This document shows positions 1 to 12,600 of a stretch of 64,000 nt of DNA, piece after piece. The position numbers and the translations under genes were made by a program. Location of the stretch: contig JANUWF010001218.1 of NCBI GenBank assembly GCA_026120185.1, positions 558,001-622,000 on the forward strand. The letters are read 5' to 3'. The notes beneath the pieces are model-generated. The model saw only the letters and a program-made list of their open reading frames with translations. It did not search any database and was not told where the DNA came from. How positions within the stretch are numbered: the first letter of the stretch is position 1; every line of letters begins with the position of its first letter. Source of the DNA: Voacanga thouarsii. Taxonomy: Eukaryota > Streptophyta > Magnoliopsida > Gentianales > Apocynaceae.

Positions 1-1341
1 CACAACATGAATCTCTTAGCACTGTAAACAACATATATATTGGTGGTTTACATGATTTATTTGTAAAATTCCTAAACAAAATGACTTGATCAATTAAGCA
101 GCACCAATAAATACAAAAGGTAAATAAAATGGTTGAACAAAGCATTGGCACAAGATAAAAAATGATTGTCATGAACAAATCTTATATAAAATGACTCCTA
201 GGTACACAAACAAGTAACCAGAGCAAAAGATTACTTTTTAGAAAATCAAAATATGTGTTAAGTAAAATAAAATCCTCTATAAAATGCACCAAACTCATTT
301 TACATAAAAATAAATGTCCACCATATGCCATTTTTTTACCATTCTAAGGGAAACAAATTTTACATAATATTTCTTAGTAATATTAGTTATTTTCATGAAA
401 TAACATCACTATCATTTCGCACCTTCATAATATCTACTTATCTTATCATCTATATAAGGATGACCAAAAGAAGAAAAGAAAAGAAATAAAAAGAAACAAG
501 GTCACAAGAAATGAAATAAGATAAAGAAAAATTGAAAGACACGGATCATTGTTTCTCTTTTGGCTGGCCTAAAAGCTCTCTTATGCCAGAAAAGTACCTT
601 GAAGCACTATCAATATATTCTACACATGTTGTTTGGTCCATTCAATTGAAGGGCTTGGCATTGTATGTCGTTTCTCTTTGAGAAGGTTTATAGTGGTTGG
701 CGTTTTTATCAGATTTCTTAAAAGTCCCTCCATCTTATCGTTGAATGCTAAAAACGCTTATATTCCACTTGATTCAATATAGATAAATACAATAACATGA
801 TGTGTTAAAACATAATAAAGAAAAGGTCAAAAATGACTTTTGAATGTTTAAATATATTGATGAGTTACCTTTGTCTAGCACTCATACTGATCCAATTTTA
901 CCTCATTGCATATGCCAAAGTCTTGAATCGAGGTCTCAATAGATTAGATTTATGTTTCCCTATTTTCTATTAATACTGTAGTTTATTATTTGTTATAATT
1001 GGAATGATATAATTTATAAGATTGTGATATATTTACAATTTTTTAAATAGTTGACATATAAAAAATAAGAAAAAGTTGAGTTTCTTTTGTTAGTACAATT
1101 AAAGAATGGTATTGAAAATACTATATAGATGAATATTGTGTGTACGTTTAATTTTTTTTTCTATTTTATTGTATATCACTTTGTTTGGGTGTGCTATATT
1201 TCTATTACTTTATATAATTTTTCTTATTTATGATTTGGGAATTTGTTATTTCTTCAATTCTCTTTTTTTTTTTATTGTTGACGTCATTTTTAGTCGATTC
1301 GTTGCAACAGTAACTTTCAACCAAAGCCGATATGAATTCTG
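1..1341. other. AT-rich flank, no gene seen
   Basis: No convincing gene is visible. The stretch is AT-rich, with a purine-rich GAAAA-type patch near 465-535. The short open frames read as low-complexity hydrophobic strings typical of translated AT-rich intergenic DNA. Confidence 0.6.
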
Positions 1342-1575
1342 TCAACGGATAATAACGTCAAGGAGAATCTTTAGCTGCTGTACCTGGTCAACATCGGAAC
1401 TAGGAGCCGATAAGCCATCACCCGCATACCTTGGCACGATCGGCAAGACATTACCGTTCTTAACCGTGAGGACGGGCCACGAAGCGGGATCCTCTCCACG
1501 TTCGAAAGTCGACAATTGTGCCACAGCAAGTATAAAGCAAGTAGGAATCCCAAATTGAAGGACACCAACACTCAT
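1342..1575. other. GC-richer island of unknown origin
   Basis: About 230 bases are clearly GC-richer than both sides. Overlapping frames are open on both strands (77 codons on the minus strand, and the end of a 140-codon plus frame). The minus frame reads as plausible protein, for example SWPVLTVKNGNVLPIVPRYA, but I do not recognise it. It could be a captured exon or a transposon scrap. No start context, introns or partner exons were found. Confidence 0.25.
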
Positions 1576-2073
1576 CTCAAATCAAATTACCAAATTTTTT
1601 CAGTTTTCAATTCTTTTTTCCCCGTTTTCTTTACTGCTTCCATTTACAGCTTTGTTTATATTTGCTTTACAGTTTTCTTTACTCCTTTGATTACAAATTT
1701 TTCGTTTGATGTTGTTTTGATTATCAATTCCAGTGTTCTATATTTATTCATCATTTTAATCAAAATACATCGTGTTCAGTTCCGTTTTGCTTTCGTATGC
1801 AATATTTCTACTTTCTTAGACCTTTTCTATAGTAAGTTCAAGGAACCCACGTTTTTTAAAAGGTCCGGCTCATCCATTTATCTTTTTATTGGACTGTTTA
1901 TATTAATCGAAAGAGCAGCCGATCGACATTTCTGTCGGCTCCCTTTTCGTAAAGCAACACTTGTATTGAAAGAGGAATTAGGAACTATTATTATTGTAAT
2001 ACCCTTGACCATATTCTTATCAACGGATGATTTCTTTGTTTATTTTTTTTCAAAGGGTGATAAATTTGAATGA
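1516..2073 (+). other. unrecognised 185-codon hydrophobic open frame
   Basis: This frame runs ATG to TGA without interruption. The first ~100 codons are Phe/Ile/Leu-rich and look like translated AT-rich DNA. From about residue 100 the composition becomes more protein-like and includes two hydrophobic segments, around residues 120-132 and 155-165. I recognise no family. It could be a small membrane protein, an organelle-derived insert or chance. Nothing adjacent supports transcription. Confidence 0.2.
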
Positions 2074-2412
2074 TGTAAAGTAGATGGTCTTCTACAATAA
2101 ACTTTCTAATTACATATAAAATTATCACATACCTACCTTTATTCTATCATTATGATTTTTCTCAAAGACAATACCTTTCCCCACTTGATCCCATAAGCTT
2201 TAGCAGTTTCTTCAAACTAAAATTTGGTGCTAAAATAATTCCAATCTTGAATTTTTGGAATTCTCTCTATTATTTTCAATCTCAAACATTTCAACTCTAT
2301 GTCTTCCTAGAGCTATGTCCTTTACTCCCAATGTTGCTAAAAATCACAATTCTTTCGAAGACAACAAAAAATGTTGTAGTTTAGGTGCATGATAACTAGG
2401 GATGGAATTAGG

Positions 2413-2833
2413 ATTAGGGGTGTATTCGAATCGAATCAAGTCGAACCTTAAGATAATTGAGCTGAACTTTATTATTTTCACACAAGACTCGAATTTGAAC
2501 TCGAGTTCAATTCAAATATCAAACATTGGCTCGAGTTAGATTCGTTTGAAATACTTTAAAACATGAGTTTGATTATAATAAGTTCAAAAGCTCGAATTCG
2601 AGTTTAAACTGGAATTCGAATTTAAATAAATAATTTATAATATAATATATTATAAATTATATGTTAATTAATTGAACATATTTGCGAGTCTAATATTTAG
2701 ATATTCGAATTCGACTCGCTTAAAATTCGAGCTTAAATATAAAGTTAATGTTCAAGCTCAAACTCGATATTTCGAATTCGAGCCAAGCCCAATGTTCGAT
2801 AAAAGTTTGATTCGTTTACACCCCTAATTAAGA
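2413..2833. repeat. arrowhead-like repeat with inverted ends
   Basis: The left end has TTAGGGGTGTA followed by CGAATC. The right end has GATTCG and TACACCCCTAA, the inverse. The ~400 bases between are packed with CGAATTCGA-like palindromic words (TTCGAATTCGAGTT and similar on both strands). This is the appearance of the common plant GGGGTGTA-type repeat with imperfect terminal inverted repeats. No clean target-site duplication could be assigned. A related end carrying CACCCCTAA lies near 37,095. Confidence 0.55.
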
Positions 2834-3164
2834 TGTTACTGTTGTCGAGGAATAAATTATATACAAGGATATATTGAAGGATAATATTATAATTTGTGAA
2901 TTTTTTTTGGAGAGAATATAAAGTTTTAAAAGATTTTTTTTAAAAATTTTATTTTTCTTAGATAAATTAAGAAATTTTTAAAATATTGGAGGCAGGGGCC
3001 TAGATCCCTTTGATGATAATGTTTTTTATAATCAATCAAAGACTTCTTGACTATAAACATTTAATAAATTAGTAATTGTTATTTTTCTCCCTCTATTTTT
3101 ATTTAATTATCGCTTTTAATTGTTTCACATAAAAAAAAAGCTTTAAAGTTTTTCAAATAAGATG

Positions 3165-3168
<4 letters not shown>
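2834..3168. other. AT-rich spacer
   Basis: AT-rich DNA with poly-T and poly-A runs. No gene or structured repeat is recognised. Confidence 0.5.

Positions 3169-3213
<45 letters not shown>
3169..3213. repeat. (TA)n microsatellite
   Basis: An almost pure run of TA dinucleotides. It abuts a segment (AATAAAAGTTGC, then GCCACCTG) that looks like the start of a plant Helitron. The microsatellite may have expanded from the TATATAATA usually found just inside plant Helitron 5' ends. Confidence 0.85.
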
Positions 3214-3215
<2 letters not shown>

Positions 3216-3290
3216 AAAGTTGCAGAAGCTCCTGAGAGAGCCACCTGACATTGTCCTGCGCGGCCACCTAGCAATTTGAAACCTAATCAA

Positions 3291-3413
3291 ACTCCTGATC
3301 TCTGCAAACCTTCTCAAATTCACTCCCTATTAAATAATGAAATGTCTCTTCAATGAATCCATACTCCTAATCCCTTCAAACTTCCTCAAATTCACTCCCT
3401 ATTTAATAATAGA
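3291..3413 (+). repeat. duplicated ~51-bp leader segment
   Basis: Two imperfect direct copies, about 3291-3341 and 3363-3413, share CTCAAATTCACTCCCTATT and flanking bases. They lie just inside the presumed 5' end of Helitron 1, upstream of the RPA-like gene. Confidence 0.6.
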
Positions 3414-3585
3414 ACCGAGCAGACGACAGTACATTGTTCTTTGCATTATGTTCAGTACATCTGAACAGTGGAGGATTTATTGGACCATTTATCTTCAATC
3501 ACATATTAAATAGTCTTCTACGAAGACTATACAGAACACAGCCTACAGACATTCTACAATAGAACAACGGGGCTTGGACTTTGTT

Positions 3586-6445
3586 ATGTTAAATCAATTG
3601 TCCCAAGGTAAGCAACAAAAACGTGTGTGTTTCAGAATTTTAAGATTATGGGGGACATACCATGCACAAAAACCAACCGAAGTCATAAGCCTTGATTTCT
3701 TGGTTATGGATGAAAAGGTACTATCCCTGAAGTGTTAAAATTCATTGTTTCCCTTGTTTATTGGTGGATTCCATTTGACAATTGAATATGATTATTAACT
3801 GGCGTAAACAATTGTATTGATATGGATTTTGTCTATTGCAGGAAAATATGAAGCATTGTGTAATCCGTAGTCGATTCATGGCACAATTTCATGACTATCT
3901 TCAAGAGGGAAATTTCTACATAATGAAGAATTTCTCACTGCAAATAGCGAAACCGAATTACAGAATTGTGAATGAGGAGCTGCAAATTGTGATTGACGGT
4001 AGTACTTACCTGTAGGAAATTGAAGATGAGCTACCCAAAATTCCCCGACATAAATTTCAATTGCTGTCTTTTGACGACGTTCAATCACACGCCGGAGATA
4101 TCTCTGTATTAGTTGGTAAGGCACAAAAACCTTTCTTCGTTCATCCGTTATTCAGTGAACTGGCATATTAGATTACATTGGTTTGAAATCCAAGAAGGAA
4201 TTTTGGTTCCACTCTACCCAAACTAAATCCTAAGCCGAAGCTCCTACACCCCTTTTCCAAGCATTTTCTCCGAAAGCCATATATTTCGACCGTCTGAAGT
4301 TAGTGGTTTCTACCATGTGTAGCTGCTTAGGGAAAGGAATTATAAAGATAAGGCCTTCCCCTGATTCTGGGCTACCAAAAACCCTCTGAATTTGATATCT
4401 ATGATTTATATCCGTTATCATTTTTGTTTCTATTTCCCTGATTTGTCCGTTGTATTTGTGTGCCTGCTGCTTGAAACAATTAGTCTCAAGCATGAATTAA
4501 CTTGCTGCTTAAATTATTTGTGGTTGCTTAATGTGACTATTGCATACAATCCATAAATGTGATTGGAATGATAACAGCAGTTTCAAATGTGGATGAGAGA
4601 AATAGATTTAGCCACCGTGTCAAGTTGCAGACAGTGGCTATCAAAGATGGAAGGTAAAGCAACCACATGGCTAATAATTTATTCATGGTTTACATAATTT
4701 ACATTACTGACAGAAAAATGACTATGACATTACTGTTGACATTAGTGGAAGACATTACAGGTTACATTATGGGGAGCAACAATGGATATCATCAAGAGAA
4801 ACAAAGAAATGGCTAGTGAGCATATCCAAGTAGCAATTTTTACATCGATGATGATCAAAGATGACAATGGATCTGCCATATTATTAAGCAGCAGTGTGAC
4901 AAAGATATATGTCAATTTGTAGATCCCTGCAGTAGAAAACTTCAAGAAAATGTAAGTAAAACACAATTGAAGCTTTTGACTGAAATTTCCATTGACCACG
5001 GATATCTAATGACATACTTGATCAGGTGTGAAGCAACAAACATAGCACAACATCCTATTGAAATGAAGCTTCCTTCTGTTATACTGACAAGGAATAATTA
5101 TGAACAGAATAGGCGAACATTAGGACAACTCAGGGACATGGTTCGAAATGGAGATGACTTGGTATGATGATTTGTTCAATGTATAACATATTACATATTG
5201 CACAACACAAATCAATATTTAGTTCCAAATCTAAATATTTGACTGGGATAAATCATATTTGAGACTATCCGAGCATTACTGTTCGATCCTGCGATATGTA
5301 ACAAAATGCTGAATGGATAAATTAGTCAAACATGCTGTAGAACCATAACTTATGCAAAATCTAGAAAACATAAACTCTAAAATGGAAATCATTAACTACA
5401 TATAAACTCACATAAGGTAGCCATATGGTGAAATGTATGCTAAATGTATTAACTACATATTAACTTATGCTGAATGTACATTTTATCCGTATAGCTCTTA
5501 ATGATTGTATCTTGCATTAGTGTCATAACTTATGCTGTAGTCCTTATATGGAGTGTTTGTGCTGAATTTTTTTGTTGGAGTTTTGGATACCCATGAAAAT
5601 GAACACTGAATTGCTTGCACTTGATGAAACAACATGGTACAACCTATTACTCCAGTATTACTGTTGTTGACATTGACACATACAACGGTTGGAGATACAG
5701 TTCATGCAGTATATGTAGGAAAAAACTGAAAGTACTAGGAAGACAGTTAGGGTGTGAAGTATGTGGTAAAATTGAAGAGTATCTAGAAATCAGGTAATTT
5801 AGCATGTAACTTCTTACATATGCATGCCACCCAACATATTAACATCATCTCATGATATTGCAAAACAGATATCGTGTAGAAGTAATTGTCGGTGACAATA
5901 TCGGAGAAGCTCGCTTTGTCTTATTCGATAGAGACGTTGAGAAAATGGTTCACATGCCTGCTGAAAAATTGGCTAAAAAAATAGCAGAGGTAAATTTCCA
6001 TGACATCTATAATAACAGGAATATCAATATTTGCAACAGACAGTATGAACTGAGTAGCGTTTCGTATGGCATTATTAGGAAGACATAGATAATGCAGTTC
6101 CTGCACCTTTGAAAAAGCTAATGGGAAAAGAATATATTGGCCAAGTGAAATTCGATGAACAAAGCCGAGGGACAGACAGAGAATGCTTTACTGTTTTCCG
6201 AACATATGAACCATTGGATGTTGTTGATACAGATGTACCAGCATCGAAGGTGTTTTAATTGCTATGCTAATTTCGTTAGTCTGAACATTTGAACATTGAG
6301 AAAAAATAACATGTGGTCATATATATATGTCTAAAAAAATAACAAGAGGTACAAAACAAGGAGGACTTGGTCCAACCATCAGGCGCAGATGAAATTCAAA
6401 CACTTGCACAAGATGAGCAAAAGAAAAAATGGTGATTCCAGTAAG
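3586..6445 (+). pseudogene. Helitron-borne RPA1-like ssDNA-binding protein, decayed
   Basis: This resembles the large subunit of replication protein A as carried by plant Helitrons; the family binds single-stranded DNA. Exon 1 (3586-3717, 44 codons) starts MLNQLSQGKQQKR and ends FLVMDEK at a GT donor. Exon 2 (3842-4115) holds an OB-fold segment with NFYIMKNFSL and KIPRHKFQLL. Later pieces are DVIGMITAVS (~4555-4652), TLWGATMDIIKRNKEMASEH (~4765-4950), a segment at 4967-5165, a zinc-binding segment with CSIC and CEVC (~5655-5791), YRVEVIVGD...EKLAKKIAE (~5868-5989) and a tail at 6079-6249 with KLMGKEYIGQVKFDEQSRGT. In-frame stops at 4013-4015 and about 4918-4920 break it. The exon order matches an intact RPA1-like gene, so this is decay in place rather than a captured scrap. 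Confidence 0.8.
4130..4550. other. inter-exon stretch inside the RPA-like gene
   Basis: No RPA-like coding is seen here. It is probably an intron, possibly with a small insertion, because 4200-4500 is less AT-rich than the other introns. The open frame on the minus strand is not recognised. Confidence 0.35.
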
Positions 6446-6915
6446 AATCTACCAAATTACCCAATTTTACTGCCTGCACAATTTTTGCCCAATTGAAGAT
6501 ATTTCATTTGTTTTTCGAGATATGGCATGGTAGGAATGACAAAAAGGGGGAATGTTAACAGCAAGAAGGCTTTGTTTGATACTGGAAACAAAGACAGTTG
6601 AAGACATGGCAAATAATGAAGACAGAAGCACATTAGACAGCTGCACAAGTTTTAGAATCCTGTACAAATTGTGTGATATGCTAACTAATATTCAATGCCT
6701 TTATACATTAGAATTACCCTAGGGAAAAAAACGTTTGAAAGAAAACTGAAATCTATATATGTGATATTTTCATAGACATGGATATTTACAAAACCAAAGT
6801 CGATCATGTCCACCAGTTCATCATTCATGATCTATGAACTCTTCATATTGCTACATCCAATGTCATACCATTTTGCCTTGACATGTCAATGTTAAGGCAG
6901 CATTTAATTTTGCCT
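6446..6915. other. spacer after the RPA-like gene
   Basis: AT-rich DNA between the RPA-like gene and the inverted RPA tail. Nothing recognisable is seen. Confidence 0.45.
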
Positions 6916-7420
6916 TCATTTTTTGTTCTGTGCTATTGGTCGATCATCAATATCTTTGCTATGCAACCTACAACAGTATAAACAAAGGCCAAAATTAGCA
7001 AAATATTTTCCTTTTTTTTTCCAGCAAAGTTGGCATAAAACATTGGCAAAGGCATATTGAGTTATGTTTCTGCCTCTTTTTCCAGCTACCACAGGTGTTT
7101 TTATTAAGGGCATTGGTTCTTCAAAATCAGTTTCTTGGACATTTGTTGGGACTTCATTTGTAGATGACACCTATATAGTAGACAGACATTGGACCAATTT
7201 CAATGTTTTTTTTTTTTTTTATGATAAAGCAAAACTTGGACTTTGGAAAATCATATACCGTTCCTTCATCCAATGCATTTTCAAGTATCCCATTTAAGTC
7301 ATATGCTCAGTTTACTGTAAAACACTCATTCAGAGTACCTCTACTTTGCTCATTGAACCTAATCCAGCAGACATATGTTTTGCCTATAATTTTTTTCAAT
7401 GGCTCATTAGCATCTTCGTA
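6916..7420 (-). pseudogene. inverted 3' part of a second RPA1-like gene
   Basis: On the minus strand, 7417 down to about 7309 encodes EDANEPLKKIIGKTYVCWIR followed by FNEQSRGTLNECFTV. This closely parallels the RPA tail at 6079-6200 (EDIDNAVPAPLKKLMGKEYI, then FDEQSRGTDRECFTV). An in-frame TGA follows. Further downstream, 7170-6916 stays open for 84 codons with a Cys-rich stretch, VLCQLCWKKKGKYF. So a diverged copy of the RPA 3' end lies head-on to the main RPA gene inside Helitron 1. It may be the remnant of another Helitron inserted in reverse, or an inverted duplication. The upstream exons were not found with confidence. Confidence 0.6.
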
Positions 7421-7952
7421 TGACAAACTTGATCTAACTGCCAAGAGTCATCCATATGTTCAGGCATTTCGTGATAGACATTAGTGTAGTTCGGGTAGTG
7501 GAATGCCATCTGGAAATTGGCCATCTTGTTATTAAGTGATTCCCAGCAATGTGGGGTAACTTCATTCACTTAAATATGTGTTTCAACATCATAAAGAGGA
7601 GACGATGAACCTTCTCACGTGTATAATTCAAGTTATTAGCTATATTAATTAATGAAATATATATCAATCAAATCTGCCAACGGAGATGTCAAAATGGTTT
7701 CTAATTGATTATTTTGAAGGGAAATAAAAAGAATTATATGTTTCATTGCGTTGGTGGCTTTTGAATGAACAACCGTAGCATTGAACCCCTACATTAGAAA
7801 ATTAATAGTGGTCGAGAATAAAAACAATTACAACCAATTATGGTAGTTTTTTTAATGAGCAAAAAGCCAAGAATAAAATTGCTACAAATACCATATAACT
7901 TCTTTCAAACCATATAAATATTGGAAAAAGGCTGCACAACAAAAGCAAAATT
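7421..7952. other. spacer within Helitron 1
   Basis: AT-rich DNA without recognisable coding. It may hold further decayed exons of the inverted RPA-like gene. Confidence 0.4.
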
Positions 7953-9560
7953 TTGAGAGCAGTTTCTGATGCTTTTGTTAACTTTGTCCCTAGAACATCA
8001 CACAAAGATATGACAAGAAGAAAAAGAAAGCCAACGGCTCCAATTAAACAAGAAATTGCTTCAGCAAGTCACAACAATTCAAAAAGAACATGTCCAACTC
8101 TTTCAGTAGGTAACTCCCTCCACCAACTCCAAAATATAAAAAGGATCTACTGATTTCGAAGTCATATTATTGTAAAATGTATTTGTTCAATATCCAGATA
8201 ATACTTATGGTTATTCAGCAGTAAATACATCTTTGTAAATGAACTTTCACAAAAAAACAAAAATGACATTATGGTTTCTATTGAATCAAAGACATAGGAT
8301 TCCAGAACAACTGCCTTGAACTTGCAGCCTGTGATTAGTAATGTCCCTACACTCCTGCCTCTTGACCAAAATCCAGTATCAATGTTGCGCTCATTGTAAT
8401 ACAAACTAATACATAGAAAACCATAATATGAGTATCATCCCTTCAAAGAATAAAAAAAACGCCAACTAAAACAATCAAACTCCATATAGTTAACAACAAT
8501 GATAACTTTTAAAAAATAAATATTGTGCATTGATGACTATTTACCGTTGAATTTTTAAAAAAATGGATGAACATTCTGAACATGAGAAATATGCTTGGTA
8601 AATTATCATGAAAAATACTACCATTGACAAATTTGCATGCAATTTGTGTGTCTGTGGAAACTCTGTTCCATGTCCATCATGAAAGTTAAGAGAGAGAAAA
8701 TATCCAAAGAAGAGAACAATTTTCATGAAGTTCGGCAATGTCTGTGATAGTAAAAAAACGATACAAATCACTATAGAATTACTACCATAACTTGGGGTTT
8801 GGAAGAAATATGAGGGAATTTTGAGCATCATTTCAAAATACTTTTCAATTGATTGTTTCAAAGTTTGCTACCATGTTACTTCAATATCTTTGTAGTTGAA
8901 CATCTGCAGACTAACACCAATATTGAATTAGCTACAGTAGATCATACGTCAATGGACCACAGCACAAGCATCCATACCACCAACCAACAACATTCAACAA
9001 TGAACATTCATCATTACAATTATGCTGCTAATCATAATATCCAAAAAGGTGATTGAAGTGGTCATAAAGAATTTCATAATTCATTTCTCAACTGTATTAG
9101 TTATCATATATCATTCGCAATTTACATACAATGAATCATTCTCACAGAAATGGCAAGGAGAAAAAGTAAGGAACGTGCTGAAATTCTAAAAAAACAAGAG
9201 AAAAAGGCATATTGAAAAATATCTTGGTTCAACAATTAATAGCAGTTCAAACAACAAATCTAACATTATTTTAGCAGGTAATATATGTTACTCATTCCAT
9301 AAGTTCTCATTTCAGGATGATCAAAATAATTTAATAATAAATCTGAATCCATAGTTAGTAAGAATTAGTAGTTTAATTTTGTTACATGATTTATTTGACA
9401 TATAACTAATTCCTTTTTTTGGGTGTTTTTCCACATAACAAAATATGCAAGGAGAAGAAGAAAAGAACGCAAAAACATCATAAATTCGAAGAGAAAATGT
9501 TCTGTTAAAAATAACAAAGTTTCACAGGAAAAACCAACCATACCTGTGACAGGTACGAAT
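7953..9560 (+). pseudogene. basic leader exons preceding Helitron 1 Rep
   Basis: Three separated plus-strand segments encode short, very basic runs: MTRRKRKPTAPIKQE (~8010-8060), MARRKSKERAEILKKQEKKA (~9150-9215) and YARRRRKERKNIINSKRK (~9440-9500). Helitron 2 has a comparable Lys/Arg-rich exon just before Rep (63,240-63,345 minus), spliced to the Rep N-terminus. I therefore read these as duplicated or decayed first exons of Rep, probably nuclear-localisation-like. The DNA between them is AT-rich. Confidence 0.45.
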
Positions 9561-9660
9561 TCTTACACATCATTCTTTGGGTTCATAGTCCATGTATGTA
9601 GCACTATTTCCTAACATTAAATCAATTCTATTGTTCACAGATTCTAAACTAAACACAAGC

Positions 9661-12600
9661 TCTTACTATGGAAAAGCTGAATATGAATGTCAATTTTGTC
9701 GTTAGGCAGTATTTTGGGAGAGCGAAAAAATAAAAGAGCATTAAAAAAAAACACATCCAAGATATAAATTATGTTGTAGGCAGGGAAAAATTCATTTGCT
9801 AGCAAGAAGGTTTGCTCCAAAACCCCTGAATTCCCTACTTTCTCATAATGTACTTGAACATTCCATACTTTTCTTGGAAAATATCAGAGCACATAACTCA
9901 ATGTTTTCAATAACATCTATGGGTGCAAAAGTTGATGAGCAAATCAATCAACACTCAAGACCATACATTTATAGGATAAATGGTGAAAATTATCATAGGC
10001 TTGGTTCTTTGATTCCAAAAAATGGAAAATATGCACACTTTATCCAGCTGTATTTTCATGATACTGTAAATGAAGTGCATAACAGACTAAAAGCAGTGAA
10101 TTAAAGAATTACAAACAACAACTTGAATTCAAGAATTACCCAGTAATTGATTCATATGCTTGATGAACACAAATGAATTGGTTAAAGTGTTCAGAATTGC
10201 TCGAGACAGGCATAAGAATTCTTACATAGGTGACTTCAAAATTAGACTCTTCCATAGTAGGACTTTAAACACCAAGCAATACCAACCACCAACAGCCTTA
10301 GAAATAGCAGCTCTCACAGTTGGAGTATAAATCATGTAACCAAGGACAGAGACATTATTGTTGAAATGACGTCAGGTACATTGCAAAGAATTAGTTACCT
10401 ACATCCATGCTTCATAGCATTACAGTATCTTTTGTTATTTCCTTATGATGAAGACAGATTTCATTCTCAGATTCTATATGTCAAATCTACGGGTCAACGT
10501 CATGGTAAAAGGCAATATATGACAATGCGGGAGTACAATGCGTACAGATTACAATATAGAAGAATAGAAGGAAATACATTATTGTTGTCTAGAAGATTAC
10601 TCCAATAGTTTATTATTGATGCTTATACAGTAATTGTGCAAGCATGACTTTAATGGATCAAAGACCACCAGGGAAACTTACGAACTGAATTATAGATAAA
10701 TGTATTTGATGCAATTTAAAGGGGAGATATAAATTCTACACAAGTGGGCCAAAGAACTATTTTACCTTCTTTTTTCACTGGTGGTCCTCGATACATAACT
10801 TAAAACTATCAAGATGCAATGGCATTGTGCAGAATTTTTGACAATCCAGATTTCTTTATTACATTTACAACAAATCCAAATTGGCCAAAAATTCAAGAAA
10901 TGCTACAAGAACTACCTCAACAAAGAGCAGAAAATAGACCGAATATTGAAGTCCGTGTCTTTAAAATAAAACTCGAAGAAATGATTGAAGACATTACAAA
11001 GAATAAAATATTTGGACAAGTTGACGCAAGTATATTTTCATAGCTTCATAATACATTTGCTATTTGCAATACTACAAATATCTCATGTACCTATCACTTT
11101 GGTTGCAGTAGTATACACCATTGAATTTAAAAAAAGAGGCCTTCCACATGCACATATTATCATATGGATTAATCAATGTTCAAAGAGACACACATCTGAA
11201 GAAATAGATGAAGTTATATCTGCAGAAATACCAGATACAGCTAAAGATCCAATTGGATATAAAGTTGTAACTGAATTTATGATGCATGGACCATGTGGAC
11301 CTAGGTATCAGACATCACCTTGCATGACACAATGCAAATTTATTGTTACCTAACACCATAAAATATACTACTGCAAAAAACTTTTAAGAATGTTGCCTAA
11401 CATAAGATTATGACAACTGTATCGTAGGCCAATGCTCTAAGCATTTTCCAAAGAAAGTCCAAAATATGACCACACTGGATGAAAATGGATTTTGCATCTA
11501 TCGACAAAGAGACACATCAATATTTATCGAGAAAAATGGTTTCAAACTTGACAATAGGTTCGTTGTTCCATATAATCGATATCTTTTGGTCAAGTACAAA
11601 AGCCACATCAATGTTGAAGCAAGCAAGAAATCAAGAGCCATAAAATATTTGTTCAAGTATATAAACAAAGGCCTTGATAGAACAACTGTAATCATAGAAC
11701 AAGTGCAAGGTGATTCTACCATAAACTCTACACAAGAAAATTCAAATGTAAATGAAGTGAAAACTTTTTTAGACTATAGATACATTTCATCATGTGAAGC
11801 ATGTTAGAGAATATATGAATTTGAAGTGCATTTCAGAATAACTGCTGTAGAATGACTGGGATTCCATTTAGAAAATGAGTAAAGTATTATTTTTAGAGAT
11901 AGTAGCTCCCTACCTACTATTGCAGAGAGTGAAGATGCAAAGCATACAATGTTTACTGAGTGGTTCGAAACAAATAAAAGGGATCTAGAAGCAAGAAAAT
12001 ATACATATTTTGAATTCCCTCAGCATTATACTTGGAAAAAGAAAGAAAGGCTTTGGATAAGGAGAAAAAATGGTAGATGTATTGGTCGTGTTACATTTGC
12101 ACATCCAGCTTTAGGAGAGAGATATTACATGAGAATGTTGTTGAATCATGTTCGTGGCCCAACATCATATGAACATATACGAATCTACAAAGACAAAACA
12201 TATCCATCCTTTAAAGCAGCCTGTTATACAAAAGGACTTTTACAAGATGACAAAGAATGGCATGAGTCCATAGATGAGGCTTAACAATGGGCAACCGGAG
12301 CTCAACTAAGGGAACTATTTGTGACAATACTTTTATTCTACAATGTTTTAGATGTGAAGAATTTTTGGGAAGTTAATTGGGAGTCCATTAGTGATGATAT
12401 TGAACATTGGCAAAGAAAACTTTTACAGTTCCCAAGTTTAACTTTGTCCACAGGACAAATAAAAAACTATACATTAAAAGAAATTGAAGTTCTCTTCATG
12501 AAGCAAGGAAAAAGTTTGGAACAAATAGAAGGTATGCCAGTTGCAAAAAATGAAATGTTGAAGGATCTGGAGAACAGTTACATTTGTGAAGAAATGATGT

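Noticed and set aside
4230..4493. 87-codon minus-strand ORF in the RPA-like gene
   Set aside because: No recognisable domain, and it lies between RPA exons on the other strand. Treated as intronic.
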